A stretch of 6,919 nucleotides of DNA, from the NCBI GenBank assembly GCA_002390675.1, contig DGPZ01000091.1, forward strand, positions 1 through 6,919, written 5' to 3'. This document shows positions 6,255 to 6,919 of this stretch, one piece after another. Each line of letters opens with the position of its first letter. The stretch's first letter is position 1. Below the pieces are notes generated by a model, which was not told the origin of the DNA, did not search any database, and saw only the letters and a list, made by a program, of their open reading frames with translations. This DNA is from Deltaproteobacteria bacterium UBA4427 (GTDB lineage Bacteria; Myxococcota_A; UBA9160; UBA4427). Position numbers and translations under genes: made by a program.

Positions 6255-6851
6255 TTAGTAGTTTGATCGGCTCCCTTCGTTGCCTACGATGGGCAGCACG
6301 ACGGCGCATGCAATCAGCCCCGCCGCAAGCACGGAGGAGATCAGTCGTGTCGCTCGGCCGTCGAACAGTCGCTGGGCGATGAGGACGGTCCCCGCAATGA
6401 TGCTGATCAAGAGCCCCGCGAGGAGCGCAATTCGGACCGTCTCCGGGAGGGTGGCGACGCTCGGCACCCGAAGGATGACGCGGGGTGCGAAGATAGCGGA
6501 CATGCACAGGCCTGTTGCCGTCGCAACGCCTAACAGGATGGGGTCGGTCTCGCGCTGTTCCACTCGTCGAAGGATGTAAAAGAGGATCAGCCCAACGAAA
6601 ATAGAGATCGAGGTGCCCCAGAGAATCGATGCGCCCAGGGCAGCGATCATGGCCGCTGTGGGTCCGGATGAATCTTTTAGACGCGAGAGCAGGGCGCCCG
6701 TAGTCGCAGCCACGACCGCTAGGAGAGCTGCAGTAAAAGCAAAGTAGCCGAGGGGTTGCTCCCTTTCTACGGCGAGCACCCACAGCATGTCTACGGTGAT
6801 GACGAGAGCAGCAGCCGAAAGAGCTGTCGTTAAGGCACGGGGAAGTTTCAT
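6255..6851 (-). CDS. Six-helix integral membrane protein, possible N-terminal anchor of the downstream hydrolase
   Basis: This 198-residue, very hydrophobic protein has about six membrane segments, at residues 8-28, 34-56, 66-95, 105-127, 138-160 and 170-190. Charged turns such as SRLKDSS (56-62) and RRVEQRETD (95-103) separate them. I recognise no catalytic motif and cannot name a family from sequence alone. ATG 6851 is the first start in the frame, and only a weak GGA lies 2 bases before it. The TAA at 6257-6255 is followed by eight sense codons and then the GTG of the sulfatase-type gene in the same frame. Many alkaline-phosphatase-superfamily hydrolases and transferases carry a multi-helix N-terminal membrane domain followed by a soluble catalytic domain. 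A split version of that architecture is a good guess for this pair. Only 68 bp of upstream sequence is in the window and no promoter is evident there. Confidence 0.7.
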   Translation of the reverse strand: MKLPRALTTALSAAALVITVDMLWVLAVEREQPLGYFAFTAALLAVVAATTGALLSRLKDSSGPTAAMIAALGASILWGTSISIFVGLILFYILRRVEQRETDPILLGVATATGLCMSAIFAPRVILRVPSVATLPETVRIALLAGLLISIIAGTVLIAQRLFDGRATRLISSVLAAGLIACAVVLPIVGNEGSRSNY

Positions 6852-6919
6852 ATTCCGTAAGCTAGCGCGTGGGACGACACTGCACGGCCCCGTTTAAGTG
6901 AGCCGAGATTGTTCGCGGA

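Noticed and set aside
1..6919. CRISPR arrays, tRNA or rRNA genes, insertion sequences, attachment sites, toxin-antitoxin or defence genes
   Set aside because: No spaced direct repeats, cloverleaf-like sequence, transposase or integrase motifs, or recognisable defence domains were seen on either strand.

Overview
The window is a bacterial chromosomal segment of moderately high GC (roughly 60% by eye), densely coded, with Shine-Dalgarno-type starts and some GTG starts. The gene families point to an environmental heterotroph: a long GST-family protein, an acyl-CoA-dehydrogenase-like flavoprotein, an SMP-30 hydrolase, two classical SDRs and a membrane-associated sulfatase-type hydrolase. Myxococcota-like or gammaproteobacterial lineages carry such sets, but no marker gene is present, so this placement is a low-confidence inference.

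Layout. Three genes run on the minus strand from about 2911 down to the left edge: SMP-30/gluconolactonase-like hydrolase (2911-2066), acyl-CoA-dehydrogenase-like flavoprotein (1990-806), and a GST-family protein cut by the window edge (686-1). Facing away from them on the plus strand are two short-chain dehydrogenases, 3031-3882 and 3879 to about 4706, with a 4-base GTGA overlap. The two groups share a 119-bp AT-rich intergenic region (2912-3030). It holds two 22-bp dyads, GACA-N14-TGTC, whose half-sites fall exactly 18 bp apart. I read this as a divergent promoter under one DNA-binding dimer, controlling an enzyme set for oxidation of some organic substrate: flavoprotein oxidation, alcohol/ketone redox, lactone or ester opening, and glutathione chemistry. 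The substrate cannot be read from the sequence.

The second SDR is broken. It starts in one frame, moves to the next after one extra base near 3971-3978, and returns to the original frame after one missing base near 4598-4602. Undoing both indels gives a coherent 275-residue SDR running to 4706. Its last 34 codons lie beyond the apparent stop at 4609-4611.

On the right, two minus-strand genes run toward the SDRs: a six-helix membrane protein (6851-6255) and an alkaline-phosphatase-superfamily/sulfatase-type hydrolase (6230-4911) with Thr at the nucleophile position. They share a reading frame, are separated only by one TAA and eight sense codons, and the second has no visible ribosome binding site. 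They may be two halves of one membrane-anchored enzyme. The convergent gap 4707-4910 holds weak hairpins only. I saw no RNA gene, insertion sequence, CRISPR array or phage gene.
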